Source of the DNA: Pseudomonas sp. RIT409
GTDB taxonomy: Bacteria; Pseudomonadota; Gammaproteobacteria; Pseudomonadales; Pseudomonadaceae
Direction: 5' to 3'
NCBI RefSeq assembly: GCF_003052515.2
Contig: NZ_QARE02000018.1
Location: 1-64,000, forward strand
DNA length: 64,000 nt
Both the position numbers and the translations under genes were made by a program. How positions within the stretch are numbered: the first letter of the stretch is position 1; each line of letters opens with the position of its first letter. Below are positions 34,516 to 43,893 of this stretch, piece by piece. Under the pieces are notes generated by a model. The model was not told where the DNA came from, ran no database searches, and saw only the letters and a program-made list of their open reading frames with translations.

Positions 34516-34960
34516 CCGTTTCGAGTGTCATTGGCAGCCTTCCAAGGCGCTGCTGACGGCCTATATCGCCACCCAGGGGCTGGCATTGGTCTCGCTGGGT
34601 TTTCTGGACATTCCGCCATGGGCCAGACTGGTCGGCGTTCTGCTGTGCCTGCTTCACGGCCTGCGAACCTGGCCATCGCTGGTCGCTAGCGAGCAGGCCT
34701 TCATGGCCTTGCGTCGCGACGGTGCCGGCTGGCACTTGTGGAGCCGGCAGGGGGGGTGGCAGGCGGTTCAGCTGCGTCCCGACAGCGTCGCATTGCCAGG
34801 TCTGGTGCTGGTCAGGTTTCGCCTGGTCGACCAAGGGTGGCTAGGTCGACGCTGGGTCAGAAGCGTCTGCATTCCGTGGGACGCCATGACGCCGGACGAT
34901 CACCGACGCCTGCGATTGCGCCTGAAGTTCAGCCGCAGAAGGTGGGCGGTACCAGAATAG
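34499..34960 (+). CDS. ygfX: YgfX-family membrane protein
   Basis: A 153-residue protein with two N-terminal transmembrane helices (about 15-35 and 40-58) and a basic C-terminal half, matching the YgfX family usually paired with sdhE. The start is GTG 34499, 17 nt inside sdhE, which matches family starts. Its end overlaps the end of nadB on the other strand by 32 bp. Confidence 0.82.
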   Translation: MSSRNDRFECHWQPSKALLTAYIATQGLALVSLGFLDIPPWARLVGVLLCLLHGLRTWPSLVASEQAFMALRRDGAGWHLWSRQGGWQAVQLRPDSVALPGLVLVRFRLVDQGWLGRRWVRSVCIPWDAMTPDDHRRLRLRLKFSRRRWAVPE

Positions 34961-36545
34961 TGTCCAGTGCTTCTGGCAGCTGCGCAGGGTAGTCCAACGT
35001 GTAATGCAGCCCGCGACTTTCCTTGCGCGCCATGGCCGATGCGATCATCAACTCGGCCACCTGGGCCAGGTTGCGCAACTCGATCAGATCGCGGCTCACC
35101 TTGTAGTTGCTGTAAAACTCATCGATTTCATCCAGCAACAAGCGCACGCGGTGCTGCGCTCGCTGCAAACGCTTGTTGGTGCGAACGATACCGACATAGT
35201 CCCACATGAAGCGCCGCAACTCGTCCCAGTTATGCGCAATGATCACGTCTTCATCCGAGTCGGTCACCTGGCTGGCGTCCCACAGCGGTAACGCGGGCCG
35301 TCGGGTCACGGCGGGCAGGCGGTCAACGATGTCGGCGGCGGCCGATCGGGCGTACACGAAACACTCCAGCAACGAATTGCTGGCCATGCGGTTTGCACCG
35401 TGCAGCCCCGTAAAGCTGGTTTCGCCGATCGCGTACAGATTGGGCACATCGGTACGTCCGTGCTGATCGACCACCACACCGCCACAGGTGTAGTGCGCTG
35501 CCGGCACCACCGGAATCGGCTGACGCGTGATGTCGATGCCAAAGGTCAGGCAGCGTTCGTAGACCGTTGGGAAATGCGTCTTTACGAAGGCTTCAGGCTT
35601 GTGGCTGATGTCCAGATAGACGCAGTCGACGCCCAATCGCTTCATCTCATGGTCGATGGCCCGCGCGACGATGTCGCGAGGCGCCAGTTCCGCGCGTTCG
35701 TCAAAACGCTGCATGAAGCGCTCGCCATTGGGCAGCCTCAGATAGGCTCCTTCACCGCGCAATGCTTCGGTGATCAGGAAGCTCTTGGCTTGGGGGTGGT
35801 AGAGGCATGTGGGATGGAATTGATTGAATTCCAGGTTGCCCACGCGACAACCGGAGCGCCATGCCATGGCGATGCCATCGCCGCAGGCACCATCGGGGTT
35901 GCTGGTATAAAGGTAGACCTTCGCGGCTCCCCCCGAAGCAAGGACGGTGAACCGTGCGCTATGGGTGTCGACTTCGCCGGTGTTTCGATCCAGCACGTAG
36001 GCGCCCACGCAACCTGTGCCGTCCAGTCCCAGCCGCCGTTCGGTGATCAGATCCACCGCCACGCGCTGTTCGAGCAATTCGATATTCGGCCTGCCTTTGG
36101 CCTGCGCCAGTAACGTGCGGAAAATCGCAGCACCGGTGGCGTCGGCCGCGTGAATGATGCGGCGATGGCTGTGGCCCCCTTCGCGGGTCAGGTGGAATTC
36201 GAATCCACCATCCACGACGGCTGACGAATCGTCTCGGGTAAAAGGAACGCCCATGTCGATCAGCCATTGAATGGCCGCTCGGCTGTGCTCGACGGTGAAC
36301 CTAACGGCCTCCTCATTGCACAGGCCGCCACCGGCGTTGAGGGTATCTTCAACGTGGGACTGCACCGTATCGGCGTTATCGAGGACCGCTGCCACACCGC
36401 CTTGTGCCCAAAAGGTCGAGCCATTGGCCAGGTCGCCTTTGCTCAATACCGCGATGCGCAGATGGTCGGGCAGGGTGAGGGCGAGGCTCAACCCTGCCGC
36501 GCCGCTGCCGATGACCAGAACGTCATGCTGAAAATGTCGACTCAT
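34929..36545 (-). CDS. nadB: L-aspartate oxidase
   Basis: A 538-residue flavoenzyme with the FAD-binding start DVLVIGSGAAGLSLAL and the active-site region FHLTREGGHSHRRIIHAADATG. HYTCGGVVVDQHGRTDVPNLYAIGE and GANRMASNSLLECFVYA also match NadB. It oxidises aspartate to iminoaspartate, the first step of NAD synthesis. Length is normal. It is convergent with and overlaps ygfX, and divergent from algU. Confidence 0.97.
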   Translation of the reverse strand: MSRHFQHDVLVIGSGAAGLSLALTLPDHLRIAVLSKGDLANGSTFWAQGGVAAVLDNADTVQSHVEDTLNAGGGLCNEEAVRFTVEHSRAAIQWLIDMGVPFTRDDSSAVVDGGFEFHLTREGGHSHRRIIHAADATGAAIFRTLLAQAKGRPNIELLEQRVAVDLITERRLGLDGTGCVGAYVLDRNTGEVDTHSARFTVLASGGAAKVYLYTSNPDGACGDGIAMAWRSGCRVGNLEFNQFHPTCLYHPQAKSFLITEALRGEGAYLRLPNGERFMQRFDERAELAPRDIVARAIDHEMKRLGVDCVYLDISHKPEAFVKTHFPTVYERCLTFGIDITRQPIPVVPAAHYTCGGVVVDQHGRTDVPNLYAIGETSFTGLHGANRMASNSLLECFVYARSAAADIVDRLPAVTRRPALPLWDASQVTDSDEDVIIAHNWDELRRFMWDYVGIVRTNKRLQRAQHRVRLLLDEIDEFYSNYKVSRDLIELRNLAQVAELMIASAMARKESRGLHYTLDYPAQLPEALDTILVPPTFCG

Positions 36546-36766
36546 TATTGTTTTTCCGGCTGCTTAAAGGCCACTAGTATCCAGAGAGGGAGAACGGCAC
36601 AATGGCTGGGATTTTATGGCAATTGTGAATCACAGCGGAGGCGGATTGTGCGCTACTCCGCCACCTCGTGCACGCCGTTTGGCGACGGTTTCGACAACGG
36701 AGCCTGCCGCAATCTGGATCCCGTGAATGCGTTGATACGTGTCTTACGCTCTGAATTGAAATGTGG

Positions 36767-36794
36767 GAACTTTTCTTCAAGCCCCACGTTCAAT
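36767..36794 (+). promoter_or_regulatory. AlgU-type promoter, distal
   Basis: GAACTT (36767-36772), a 17-bp spacer and TCAAT at 36790, matching the AlgU/RpoE consensus GAACTT-N16/17-TCTGA in the -35 and spacing. About 250 bp before algU. Confidence 0.6.
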
Positions 36795-36957
36795 AGAGGG
36801 TTGCCGATAAAGGGACAGCGTCGGCGCTGTGCCGGGGGCGTTCAAACGCCCGGGCATGCGCATTTGACGACAAGATTATTCACGCAGCCGACCTGGTTCG
36901 AGCTGCGTTTTTCGTGCGGGCTGACGACGTTCGCCGGAAACTTGCTTGAAGGGGGGA

Positions 36958-36984
36958 GAACTTTTGCGAAAAGCCCGAGTCTAT
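36958..36984 (+). promoter_or_regulatory. AlgU-type promoter, proximal
   Basis: GAACTT (36958-36963), a 16-bp spacer and TCTAT at 36980, matching the AlgU autoregulation promoter type. It lies 60-85 bp before the algU start. The rest of the 36546-37043 gap shows no gene. Confidence 0.75.
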
Positions 36985-37043
36985 GGTTGCAAGTCTGTGA
37001 AGCAGCCTCTGCAACACTCCTTTGAGCTCTATGAGGAGTGTTC

Positions 37044-37625
37044 ATGCTAACCCAGGAAGAGGATCAGCAACTGGTCGAACGCGTACAGCGCGGCGACAAG
37101 CGAGCCTTTGATCTGCTAGTGGTGAAATATCAGCACAAGATTCTTGGGTTGATCGTGAGATTCGTCCACGACACCCATGAAGCCCAGGATGTCGCGCAAG
37201 AGGCTTTTATCAAGGCTTACCGTGCACTTGGGAACTTCCGCGGCGACAGTGCGTTTTATACGTGGCTGTACCGGATCGCCATCAACACGGCGAAAAACTA
37301 TCTGGTGTCGCGAGGTCGGCGGCCGCCGGACAGCGATGTCAGATCTGAAGACGCGGAGTTCTACGACGGCGATCATGGCCTCAAGGACATCGAGTCGCCG
37401 GAACGTGCATTGTTGAGGGATGAGATCGAGGGCACTGTCCATCGAACCATTCAGCTACTGCCAGAAGATTTACGTACAGCTTTAACTTTGCGTGAGTTTG
37501 ACGGTCTGAGTTACGAAGACATTGCGAGCGTGATGCAATGTCCGGTTGGTACCGTGCGCTCTCGCATCTTCCGCGCTCGGGAAGCCATTGATAAAGCCCT
37601 GCAGCCTTTGTTGCAGGAAACCTGA
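37044..37625 (+). CDS. algU: Extracytoplasmic sigma factor AlgU (RpoE)
   Basis: A 193-residue ECF sigma factor (AlgU/sigma-22). Region 2 contains FDLLVVKYQHKILGLIVRFV and QEAFIKAYRALGNFRGDSAFYTWLYRIA; region 4 contains LPEDLRTALTLREFDGLSYE and CPVGTVRSRIFRARE. It directs the envelope-stress and alginate response. ATG 37044 (MLTQEEDQQL) follows GAGGAG. It leads the operon algU-mucA-mucB-mucD and appears to drive its own promoters. Confidence 0.97.
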   Translation: MLTQEEDQQLVERVQRGDKRAFDLLVVKYQHKILGLIVRFVHDTHEAQDVAQEAFIKAYRALGNFRGDSAFYTWLYRIAINTAKNYLVSRGRRPPDSDVRSEDAEFYDGDHGLKDIESPERALLRDEIEGTVHRTIQLLPEDLRTALTLREFDGLSYEDIASVMQCPVGTVRSRIFRAREAIDKALQPLLQET

Positions 37626-37657
37626 GACAGCGGCGATAGCCAAAGAGAGGAACCGCC

Positions 37658-38242
37658 ATGAGTCGTGAAGCCCTGCAGGAATCGCTGTCCGCGGTGATGG
37701 ATAACGAAGCGGACGAATTGGAATTGCGTCGAGTGCTCAATGCAATCGACGATCCGGAGACACGGGCCACGTGGTCGCGTTATCAAATTGCTCGCGCAGC
37801 GATGCATAAAGAACTGGTCATGCCTCACCTGGACATCTCGGCTGCCGTGTCGGCCGCGATTGCCGACGAGGTCAGCCCGCTGAAGGCCGGTCGTGGTCCT
37901 TGGCGTACCTTGGGTCGTTTGGCAGTGGCTGCATCGGTGACCGTTGCCGTCCTCGCCGGCGTTCGCTTGTACAACCAAGACGAGATCGCAGGTGCTCAGT
38001 TGGCACAGCAGTCGGCGCAGCCTGCCAACATCGCCATGCCTCAGGTGAAAGGGCCGGCAGTACTGGCCGGTTACACCGAGAGCGAGCCGGCGCCTGGCCC
38101 AATGGCCAGCGGCGTGCTGCAAAACCAGGCCGGGGACCAGCGTCTGCCAGGTTACCTGCGTCAACATGCTCAGCAAGCTGCGATGAAAGGCACTGAAAGC
38201 GCGCTGCCCTACGCACGCGCTGCCAGTCTGGAAAACCGTTAA
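37658..38242 (+). CDS. mucA: Anti-sigma factor MucA
   Basis: A 194-residue anti-sigma factor. The N-terminal AlgU-binding domain (MSREALQESLSAVMDNEADE, WSRYQIARAAMHKE) lies in the cytoplasm. One transmembrane helix spans about 89-105 (LAVAASVTVAVLAGV), followed by a periplasmic tail. The gene is full length with no truncating mutation, so a mucoid genotype from mucA loss is not indicated. It begins 32 nt after algU, with AGAGAGG upstream. Confidence 0.95.
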   Translation: MSREALQESLSAVMDNEADELELRRVLNAIDDPETRATWSRYQIARAAMHKELVMPHLDISAAVSAAIADEVSPLKAGRGPWRTLGRLAVAASVTVAVLAGVRLYNQDEIAGAQLAQQSAQPANIAMPQVKGPAVLAGYTESEPAPGPMASGVLQNQAGDQRLPGYLRQHAQQAAMKGTESALPYARAASLENR

Positions 38243-38250
38243 GGAGGATC

Positions 38251-39216
38251 ATGCGCGCCATCCCTCTAGTGCCGCTTCTGCTTGGTGGATGGCTGGTCCT
38301 TCCAGCTCATGCCGATGATGCGCAAGACCATCTCAAACGTCTTGCGCTGGCTGAGCAGAAGCAGAGCTTCCAAGGCACCTTCGTCTACGAACGCAATGGA
38401 AGCTTCTCCACTCATCGAATCTGGCATCGCGTCGCCGACGGCAAGGTTCGTGAACATCTTCTTCAACTCGACGGTTCCGCCCTGGAAGTCCTGCGTGTTG
38501 ATGGGGTGACCCAATGCGTCAGCGGCACCTTGGAAGCGGGCGTCTCCAATCTCCCCGATTCACCTGCCCATGCTTTCGATGCGAGCAAGTTATCGGCTTG
38601 GTATGACATCAAGGTCGCCGGCACCTCCCGTGTGGCAGGGCGTTCGGCAACCGTGGTTACGTTGATTCCAAAGGATCAGCATCGCTACGGAATGGAACTG
38701 CATCTGGACAAAGACACCGGTCTGCCCCTCAAGTCGCTTTTGCTCAGTGATAAAGGGCAGTTGCTGGAGCGCTTTCAGTTCACCGATCTTCAGACGGATG
38801 ATGCTCCCACCGATCAAATGCTCGAGCCTAGCGCTGATTGCAAGCCCGTTTCTGTCGCCAAGGGCAAGTCTGAGCCGCAGAAGCAACAGGTTGCATGGCG
38901 TTCCGATTGGTTGCCCCCTGGCTTCCAGTTGAGTAGCGCGGCAGCGCGCCGGGATCCTGATTCCAAAGCGTTGGTGACCAATCTGATGTACGACGATGGT
39001 CTTGCCCGTTTCTCTGTGTTCATCGAACCGGTCAGCGGATCGGATGCAACGGATATTCGCACTCAGTTGGGCCCTACGGTGGCGGTGTCCCGTCGTCTTT
39101 CGACGCCCAAAGGGGATGCGATGGTGACGGTCGTGGGCGAAATCCCGATCGGTACTGCAGAGCGCGTCGCGCTGTCGATGCGCAACGATGGAGCCGCGCC
39201 TGCGGCGAAGAGATAA
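38251..39216 (+). CDS. mucB: Periplasmic sensor/regulator MucB
   Basis: A 321-residue RseB-like protein with a signal peptide (about 1-21, cleaved after PAHA). Its N-terminal part (LAEQKQSFQGTFVYERNG) and C-terminal MucB/RseB domain (WLPPGFQLSS) fit the family. It shields MucA from proteolysis and responds to lipid or LPS signals. It begins 8 nt after mucA, with AAGGAGG just before its start. Confidence 0.95.
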   Translation: MRAIPLVPLLLGGWLVLPAHADDAQDHLKRLALAEQKQSFQGTFVYERNGSFSTHRIWHRVADGKVREHLLQLDGSALEVLRVDGVTQCVSGTLEAGVSNLPDSPAHAFDASKLSAWYDIKVAGTSRVAGRSATVVTLIPKDQHRYGMELHLDKDTGLPLKSLLLSDKGQLLERFQFTDLQTDDAPTDQMLEPSADCKPVSVAKGKSEPQKQQVAWRSDWLPPGFQLSSAAARRDPDSKALVTNLMYDDGLARFSVFIEPVSGSDATDIRTQLGPTVAVSRRLSTPKGDAMVTVVGEIPIGTAERVALSMRNDGAAPAAKR

Positions 39217-39530
39217 TCGGGTTGCGAAGGGAGCGCTCACTATGAAAAAGGTTTCATATTGGGCGCTTCGGCTTTTCAAGCCAGAGAATGCGGGCCTCGC
39301 GCAGAAAGTTGAAATGTTTCGTGAGGTTTGCAGGTTGCAAACGCATCCTTTTTTTTCTATAGGTCAGAGCCTCGCACCTCTGGCCTTTATTGTTTTCAGC
39401 ATTCAGAAAGCTGGATGAGCGTAAAACTGGCCAAGGGCGGTGCCAGCAAGCGCAGTGTTGCGTTTGCTGGATGCTCCTCGAACCTGTCGGTTCGTACCGC
39501 TTAAACATGCTCGTTGTGAACGGGAGCCGT
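39217..39530. other. mucB-mucD spacer; possible 58-residue ORF
   Basis: There is no mucC-like gene here. A reading from ATG 39242 to 39418 (58 residues, MKKVSYWALRLFKPENAG) has GGGAG 8-9 nt upstream but no family I recognise and unusual composition. It could be a small protein or a leader; confidence in it is low. The spacer may also contain a separate mucD promoter. Confidence 0.35.
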
Positions 39531-40961
39531 ATGTCGATACCACGTTTGAAAACCTATTTGTCCTGGATGGCTGCCGTGCTCATGCTCGGTCAGGTCCTCA
39601 CTGCGCAGGCCGAAGCCCTGCCGGACTTCACGACGCTTGTGGAACAGGCGTCTCCCGCCGTCGTAAACATCAGTACTCGCCAGAAATTGCCGGATCGTTC
39701 TGTCGCACAGGGTCAGATGCCCGACCTCGAAGGGTTGCCGCCGATGCTGCGCGAATTCCTCGAACGCAGCATGCCGCCAGGTTCGCGCTCCCCGGGCAAG
39801 GGCGATCGCCAGCGTGAAGCGCAGTCTCTGGGCTCGGGTTTCATCATTTCTGCGGATGGCTTCATCCTGACCAACAACCATGTGATCGATGGGGCTGACG
39901 AGATCCTCGTACGCCTGTCTGATCGCAGCGAAATGAAAGCCAAGCTCATCGGCACTGATCCGCGCACCGACGTCGCGGTGCTCAAGATCGACGGCAAGGA
40001 CCTTCCAACCGTCAAGCTTGGCAATTCCGACAAGTTGAAAGTGGGCGAGTGGGTGCTGGCGATCGGCTCGCCGTTCGGCTTTGACCACTCGGTCACCAAA
40101 GGCATCGTCAGCGCCAAAGGCCGCAGCCTGCCGAACGATACTTACGTGCCGTTCATTCAGACCGACGTGGCGATCAACCCGGGCAACTCGGGCGGGCCGC
40201 TGTTCAACATGGCAGGTGAAGTGGTGGGTATCAACTCGCAGATATTCACCCGCTCCGGTGGCTTCATGGGTCTGTCGTTCGCTATCCCGATCGATGTGGC
40301 CATGGACGTCGCCAATCAACTCAAGGCCAATGGCAAGGTCAATCGTGGCTGGCTGGGCGTCGTCATCCAAGAAGTGAACAAGGATCTGGCCGAGTCGTTC
40401 GGGCTCGACAAGCCGGCGGGCGCGCTGGTCGCACAGGTTCTGGAAGACGGTCCGGCAGCCAAGGGCGGCCTGCAGGTCGGTGACGTGATTCTCAGCGCCA
40501 ACGGCACGCCTATCGTCATGTCTGCCGATCTTCCTCACTTGATCGGCAACCTCAAGGACGGCAGCAAGGCCGAGCTTGAAGTGATCCGTGACGGCAAGCG
40601 CCAGAAGCTGACCGTGACCGTGGGTGCGTTGCCCGCGGAGGGCGAAGAAATGGGCGCTACCGACTCGGGTGTCGAGCGCAGCAGCAACCGTCTGGGCGTT
40701 TCTGTGACCGACCTCAGCGCAGAGCAAATGAAGTCGCTGGACCTCAAGGGCGGTGTGGTCATCAAGGATGTGCAAGATGGCCCGGCGTCGCTGATCGGCT
40801 TGCAGACCGGCGATGTGATCACCCATTTGAACAATCAGGCCATTACCTCGGCCAAACAGTTCACCGAAGTGGCCAAAGGCCTGCCGAAAAATCGTTCGGT
40901 CTCGATGCGCGTCCTGCGTCAGGGTCGTGCCACATTCATCACCTTCAAACTCGCGGAATAA
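39531..40961 (+). CDS. mucD: Periplasmic serine protease MucD (DegP/HtrA-like)
   Basis: A 476-residue HtrA protease with a signal peptide (about 1-27). The trypsin-like domain has the catalytic triad His117 (NNHVIDG), Asp147 (DPRTDVAVLK) and Ser220 (GNSGGP). Two PDZ domains follow (about 270-370 and 385-475). It degrades misfolded periplasmic proteins and limits AlgU activation. ATG 39531 is preceded by GGGAG. A clear terminator follows. Confidence 0.96.
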   Translation: MSIPRLKTYLSWMAAVLMLGQVLTAQAEALPDFTTLVEQASPAVVNISTRQKLPDRSVAQGQMPDLEGLPPMLREFLERSMPPGSRSPGKGDRQREAQSLGSGFIISADGFILTNNHVIDGADEILVRLSDRSEMKAKLIGTDPRTDVAVLKIDGKDLPTVKLGNSDKLKVGEWVLAIGSPFGFDHSVTKGIVSAKGRSLPNDTYVPFIQTDVAINPGNSGGPLFNMAGEVVGINSQIFTRSGGFMGLSFAIPIDVAMDVANQLKANGKVNRGWLGVVIQEVNKDLAESFGLDKPAGALVAQVLEDGPAAKGGLQVGDVILSANGTPIVMSADLPHLIGNLKDGSKAELEVIRDGKRQKLTVTVGALPAEGEEMGATDSGVERSSNRLGVSVTDLSAEQMKSLDLKGGVVIKDVQDGPASLIGLQTGDVITHLNNQAITSAKQFTEVAKGLPKNRSVSMRVLRQGRATFITFKLAE

Positions 40962-40977
40962 GCCGCCAGACGGGAGA

Positions 40978-41002
40978 GGAGCGGCCAGTCCGCTCCTTTT
41001 TT
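40978..41002 (+). terminator. Rho-independent terminator after mucD
   Basis: A perfect stem GGAGCGG / CCGCTCC with a 5-nt loop, followed by six T residues (40997-41002). Confidence 0.93.
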
Positions 41003-41127
41003 GTGCCGGTCGGACCATCGGTTGCCAGGCCTCGCGCGTGAGCGTGACGCCCCGCTGTTCCTTCAGGTACAATTCCCGGCTATTTTTGGCGGGCAGCCTG
41101 CCTGCACCCTTTTTCGAGTGTTGATCC

Positions 41128-42924
41128 GTGAGTGATTTGAGTCATATCCGCAATTTCTCCATCATCGCCCACATTGACCATGGCAAGTCGACGCTGGCTG
41201 ACCGTTTCATCCAGATGTGCGGTGGTCTGAGCGAGCGCGAAATGGAAGCCCAAGTGCTTGATTCCATGGACCTGGAACGCGAACGCGGGATCACGATCAA
41301 GGCTCACAGCGTCACCCTTCACTACAAGGCGAAGGACGGAAACACCTATCAGCTCAATTTCATCGACACTCCCGGCCACGTAGACTTCACCTATGAAGTC
41401 AGCCGTTCGCTGGCTGCCTGCGAAGGTGCGCTGCTGGTGGTGGACGCTGGTCAGGGCGTGGAAGCGCAATCCGTCGCCAACTGCTATACCGCCATCGAAC
41501 AGGGTCTGGAGGTCATGCCGGTCCTGAACAAGATGGACCTGCCCCAGGCCGAGCCCGAGCGCGTCAAGGAAGAAATCGAGAAAATCATCGGCATCGACGC
41601 GACCGATGCCGTGGCATGCAGCGCGAAAAGCGGAATGGGCGTCGACGAGGTTCTGGAGCGCCTGGTTCATACCATTCCGGCCCCGACCGGCGATATCGAA
41701 GCCCCTTTGCAGGCATTGATCATTGACTCCTGGTTCGACAATTACCTGGGCGTTGTGTCTTTGGTGCGTGTGCGCCACGGACGCGTCAAGAAGGGTGACA
41801 AGATTCTGGTCAAGTCCACCGGCAAGGTTCACCTGGTCGACAGCGTGGGCGTCTTCACCCCCAAGCACACTGCCACCGCCGACCTGAAGGCGGGCGAAGT
41901 GGGCTTCATCATCGCCAGCATCAAGGACATTCACGGCGCGCCAGTGGGGGACACCCTGACCCTGTCTTCGACCCCTGAGGTCGAGGTGCTGCCTGGTTTC
42001 AAAAAGATCCAGCCTCAGGTCTATGCAGGCCTGTTTCCGGTCAGCTCCGATGATTTCGAAGATTTCCGTGACGCGCTGCAGAAGCTCACCTTGAACGATT
42101 CCTCCCTCCAGTACCTGCCGGAAAGCTCAGACGCACTGGGCTTTGGTTTCCGATGCGGTTTCCTGGGCATGTTGCACATGGAGATCATTCAGGAGCGTCT
42201 GGAGCGTGAGTATGATCTGGACCTGATCACCACCGCGCCGACGGTAATCTTCGAGCTGTTGCTCAAGACCGGTGAAACCATCTATGTCGACAACCCGTCC
42301 AAGCTGCCGGATATCTCCGCCGTCGAAGACATGCGCGAGCCGATCGTGCGGGCGAACATTCTTGTGCCTCAAGAACACTTGGGTAACGTCATTACCCTGT
42401 GCATCGAGAAGCGTGGCGTCCAGCGAGACATGCAGTTCCTGGGTGGCCAGGTGCAGGTTAGCTACGATCTGCCGATGAACGAAGTGGTGCTGGACTTCTT
42501 CGATCGACTGAAGTCCACCAGCCGAGGCTACGCCTCGCTGGACTATCATTTCGATCGTTACCAGTCAGCGAACTTGGTGAAGCTGGACGTATTGATCAAC
42601 GGTGACAAGGTCGACGCCCTGGCGCTGATCGTGCACCGTGATAACGCTGCCTATAAAGGTCGAGCGTTGACCGAGAAGATGAAAGAACTGATTCCTCGTC
42701 AGATGTTCGACGTGGCAATCCAGGCTGCCATTGGTGGCCAGATTATCGCGCGTACCACTGTCAAGGCGCTCAGAAAGAACGTACTGGCCAAATGTTACGG
42801 CGGTGACGTAAGCCGTAAGAAAAAACTGCTCGAGAAGCAGAAGGCCGGTAAGAAACGCATGAAGCAGGTCGGTAACGTGGAGATTCCACAAGACGCCTTC
42901 CTCGCTGTGCTCAGGTTGGAATAA
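41128..42924 (+). CDS. lepA: Elongation factor 4 (LepA)
   Basis: A 598-residue translational GTPase with G1 AHIDHGKS, G2 RERGITIK, G3 DTPGHVDF and G4 NKMDLP, and the LepA-specific C-terminal domain (KKKLLEKQKAGKKRMKQVG). It promotes ribosome back-translocation or initiation fidelity. The start is GTG 41128 (MSDLSHIRNF). It leads the lepA-lepB-DUF4845-rnc-era-recO-pdxJ cluster. Length is normal. Confidence 0.97.
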   Translation: MSDLSHIRNFSIIAHIDHGKSTLADRFIQMCGGLSEREMEAQVLDSMDLERERGITIKAHSVTLHYKAKDGNTYQLNFIDTPGHVDFTYEVSRSLAACEGALLVVDAGQGVEAQSVANCYTAIEQGLEVMPVLNKMDLPQAEPERVKEEIEKIIGIDATDAVACSAKSGMGVDEVLERLVHTIPAPTGDIEAPLQALIIDSWFDNYLGVVSLVRVRHGRVKKGDKILVKSTGKVHLVDSVGVFTPKHTATADLKAGEVGFIIASIKDIHGAPVGDTLTLSSTPEVEVLPGFKKIQPQVYAGLFPVSSDDFEDFRDALQKLTLNDSSLQYLPESSDALGFGFRCGFLGMLHMEIIQERLEREYDLDLITTAPTVIFELLLKTGETIYVDNPSKLPDISAVEDMREPIVRANILVPQEHLGNVITLCIEKRGVQRDMQFLGGQVQVSYDLPMNEVVLDFFDRLKSTSRGYASLDYHFDRYQSANLVKLDVLINGDKVDALALIVHRDNAAYKGRALTEKMKELIPRQMFDVAIQAAIGGQIIARTTVKALRKNVLAKCYGGDVSRKKKLLEKQKAGKKRMKQVGNVEIPQDAFLAVLRLE

Positions 42925-42933
42925 ACAGGCCCT

Positions 42934-43788
42934 ATGTCACTCAATTTTCCGCTGTTGTTGGTTATCGCCGTATTCGTGTGCGGCGTGCTGGCGTTGTTCG
43001 ACCTGATCGTCCTGGCGCCGCGCCGGCGCACCGCGGTCGCGAATTATCAGGGCAGCGTGAGTCAGCCGGATATCGCGGTCGTTGAACAACTCAACAAGGA
43101 GCCTTTGCTGGTCGAATACGGCAAATCGTTCTTTCCGGTGTTGTTCATCGTGCTGGTGCTGCGGTCCTTCTTGGTGGAGCCTTTCCAGATCCCGTCCGGT
43201 TCGATGAAACCGACGCTGGAGGTGGGTGATTTCATTCTGGTCAACAAGTTCTCCTATGGCATCCGCTTGCCGGTGATCGACCTGAAAGTGATTCCGGTCA
43301 GCGATCCCCAGCGAGGCGACGTGATGGTCTTCCGCTATCCGAGCGACCCGAACGTCAACTACATCAAGCGTGTGGTCGGGCTGCCTGGTGATGTCATCCG
43401 TTACACCAATGACAAGCAGTTGTTCGTCAACGGACAGTTGGTTGCCAAGCAACTGATCGGCTCGGAGCCGGGAACGCTGGGCAGCGCCGAGTTGTACAAC
43501 GAAAAGCTGGGCGAGGTTCAGCACCTGATCCGCCAGGAAATGAGCCGCTACCGCGCGCCGCCCGATCATGAATGGACGGTGCCAGCCGGGCACTACTTCA
43601 TGTTGGGTGACAACCGCGACAACTCAAACGACAGTCGCTACTGGGATGATCCCAGCATTCCCAAGGACGAGCTGGGCATGGTTCCCGACCGAAACATCGT
43701 CGGCAAGGCTTTCGCGGTGTGGATGAGCTGGCCGGAGCCCAAGCTCAGTCACTTCCCGAACTTCTCGCGAGTCGGTCTGATCAAGTAA
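42934..43788 (+). CDS. lepB: Signal peptidase I
   Basis: A 284-residue inner-membrane protease with transmembrane helices at about 4-25 and 64-80. The catalytic Ser is in PSGSMKPTL and the Lys in YIKRVVGLPGD; GDNRDNSNDSRYWD is the box E motif. It removes signal peptides from exported proteins. It starts 9 nt after lepA. An inverted repeat after its stop may shape the 3' end. Confidence 0.97.
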   Translation: MSLNFPLLLVIAVFVCGVLALFDLIVLAPRRRTAVANYQGSVSQPDIAVVEQLNKEPLLVEYGKSFFPVLFIVLVLRSFLVEPFQIPSGSMKPTLEVGDFILVNKFSYGIRLPVIDLKVIPVSDPQRGDVMVFRYPSDPNVNYIKRVVGLPGDVIRYTNDKQLFVNGQLVAKQLIGSEPGTLGSAELYNEKLGEVQHLIRQEMSRYRAPPDHEWTVPAGHYFMLGDNRDNSNDSRYWDDPSIPKDELGMVPDRNIVGKAFAVWMSWPEPKLSHFPNFSRVGLIK

Positions 43789-43796
43789 CACCGATG

Positions 43797-43819
43797 CGGC
43801 GCTGTCTTATACAGCGCCG
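43797..43819 (+). terminator. Hairpin after lepB (possible attenuator)
   Basis: A perfect 8-bp stem CGGCGCTG / CAGCGCCG with a 7-nt loop. There is no T-run, so it may be a processing or stability hairpin between lepB and the next gene rather than a full terminator. Confidence 0.5.
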
Positions 43820-43893
43820 TATGTCATTTCTGCAGGCTATGCTGCAAAGCGGACAGGGCACGCAACAGGGAAAGACTGATCTTGAGGGCACAC

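Noticed and set aside
37658..38242. Possible mucoid-type truncation of mucA
   Set aside because: The frame is open for all 194 codons and ends at the usual place.
39501..41072. 523-codon minus-strand reading opposite mucD
   Set aside because: It is antisense to mucD, whose catalytic triad and PDZ domains are clear; the mirror reading has no domain.
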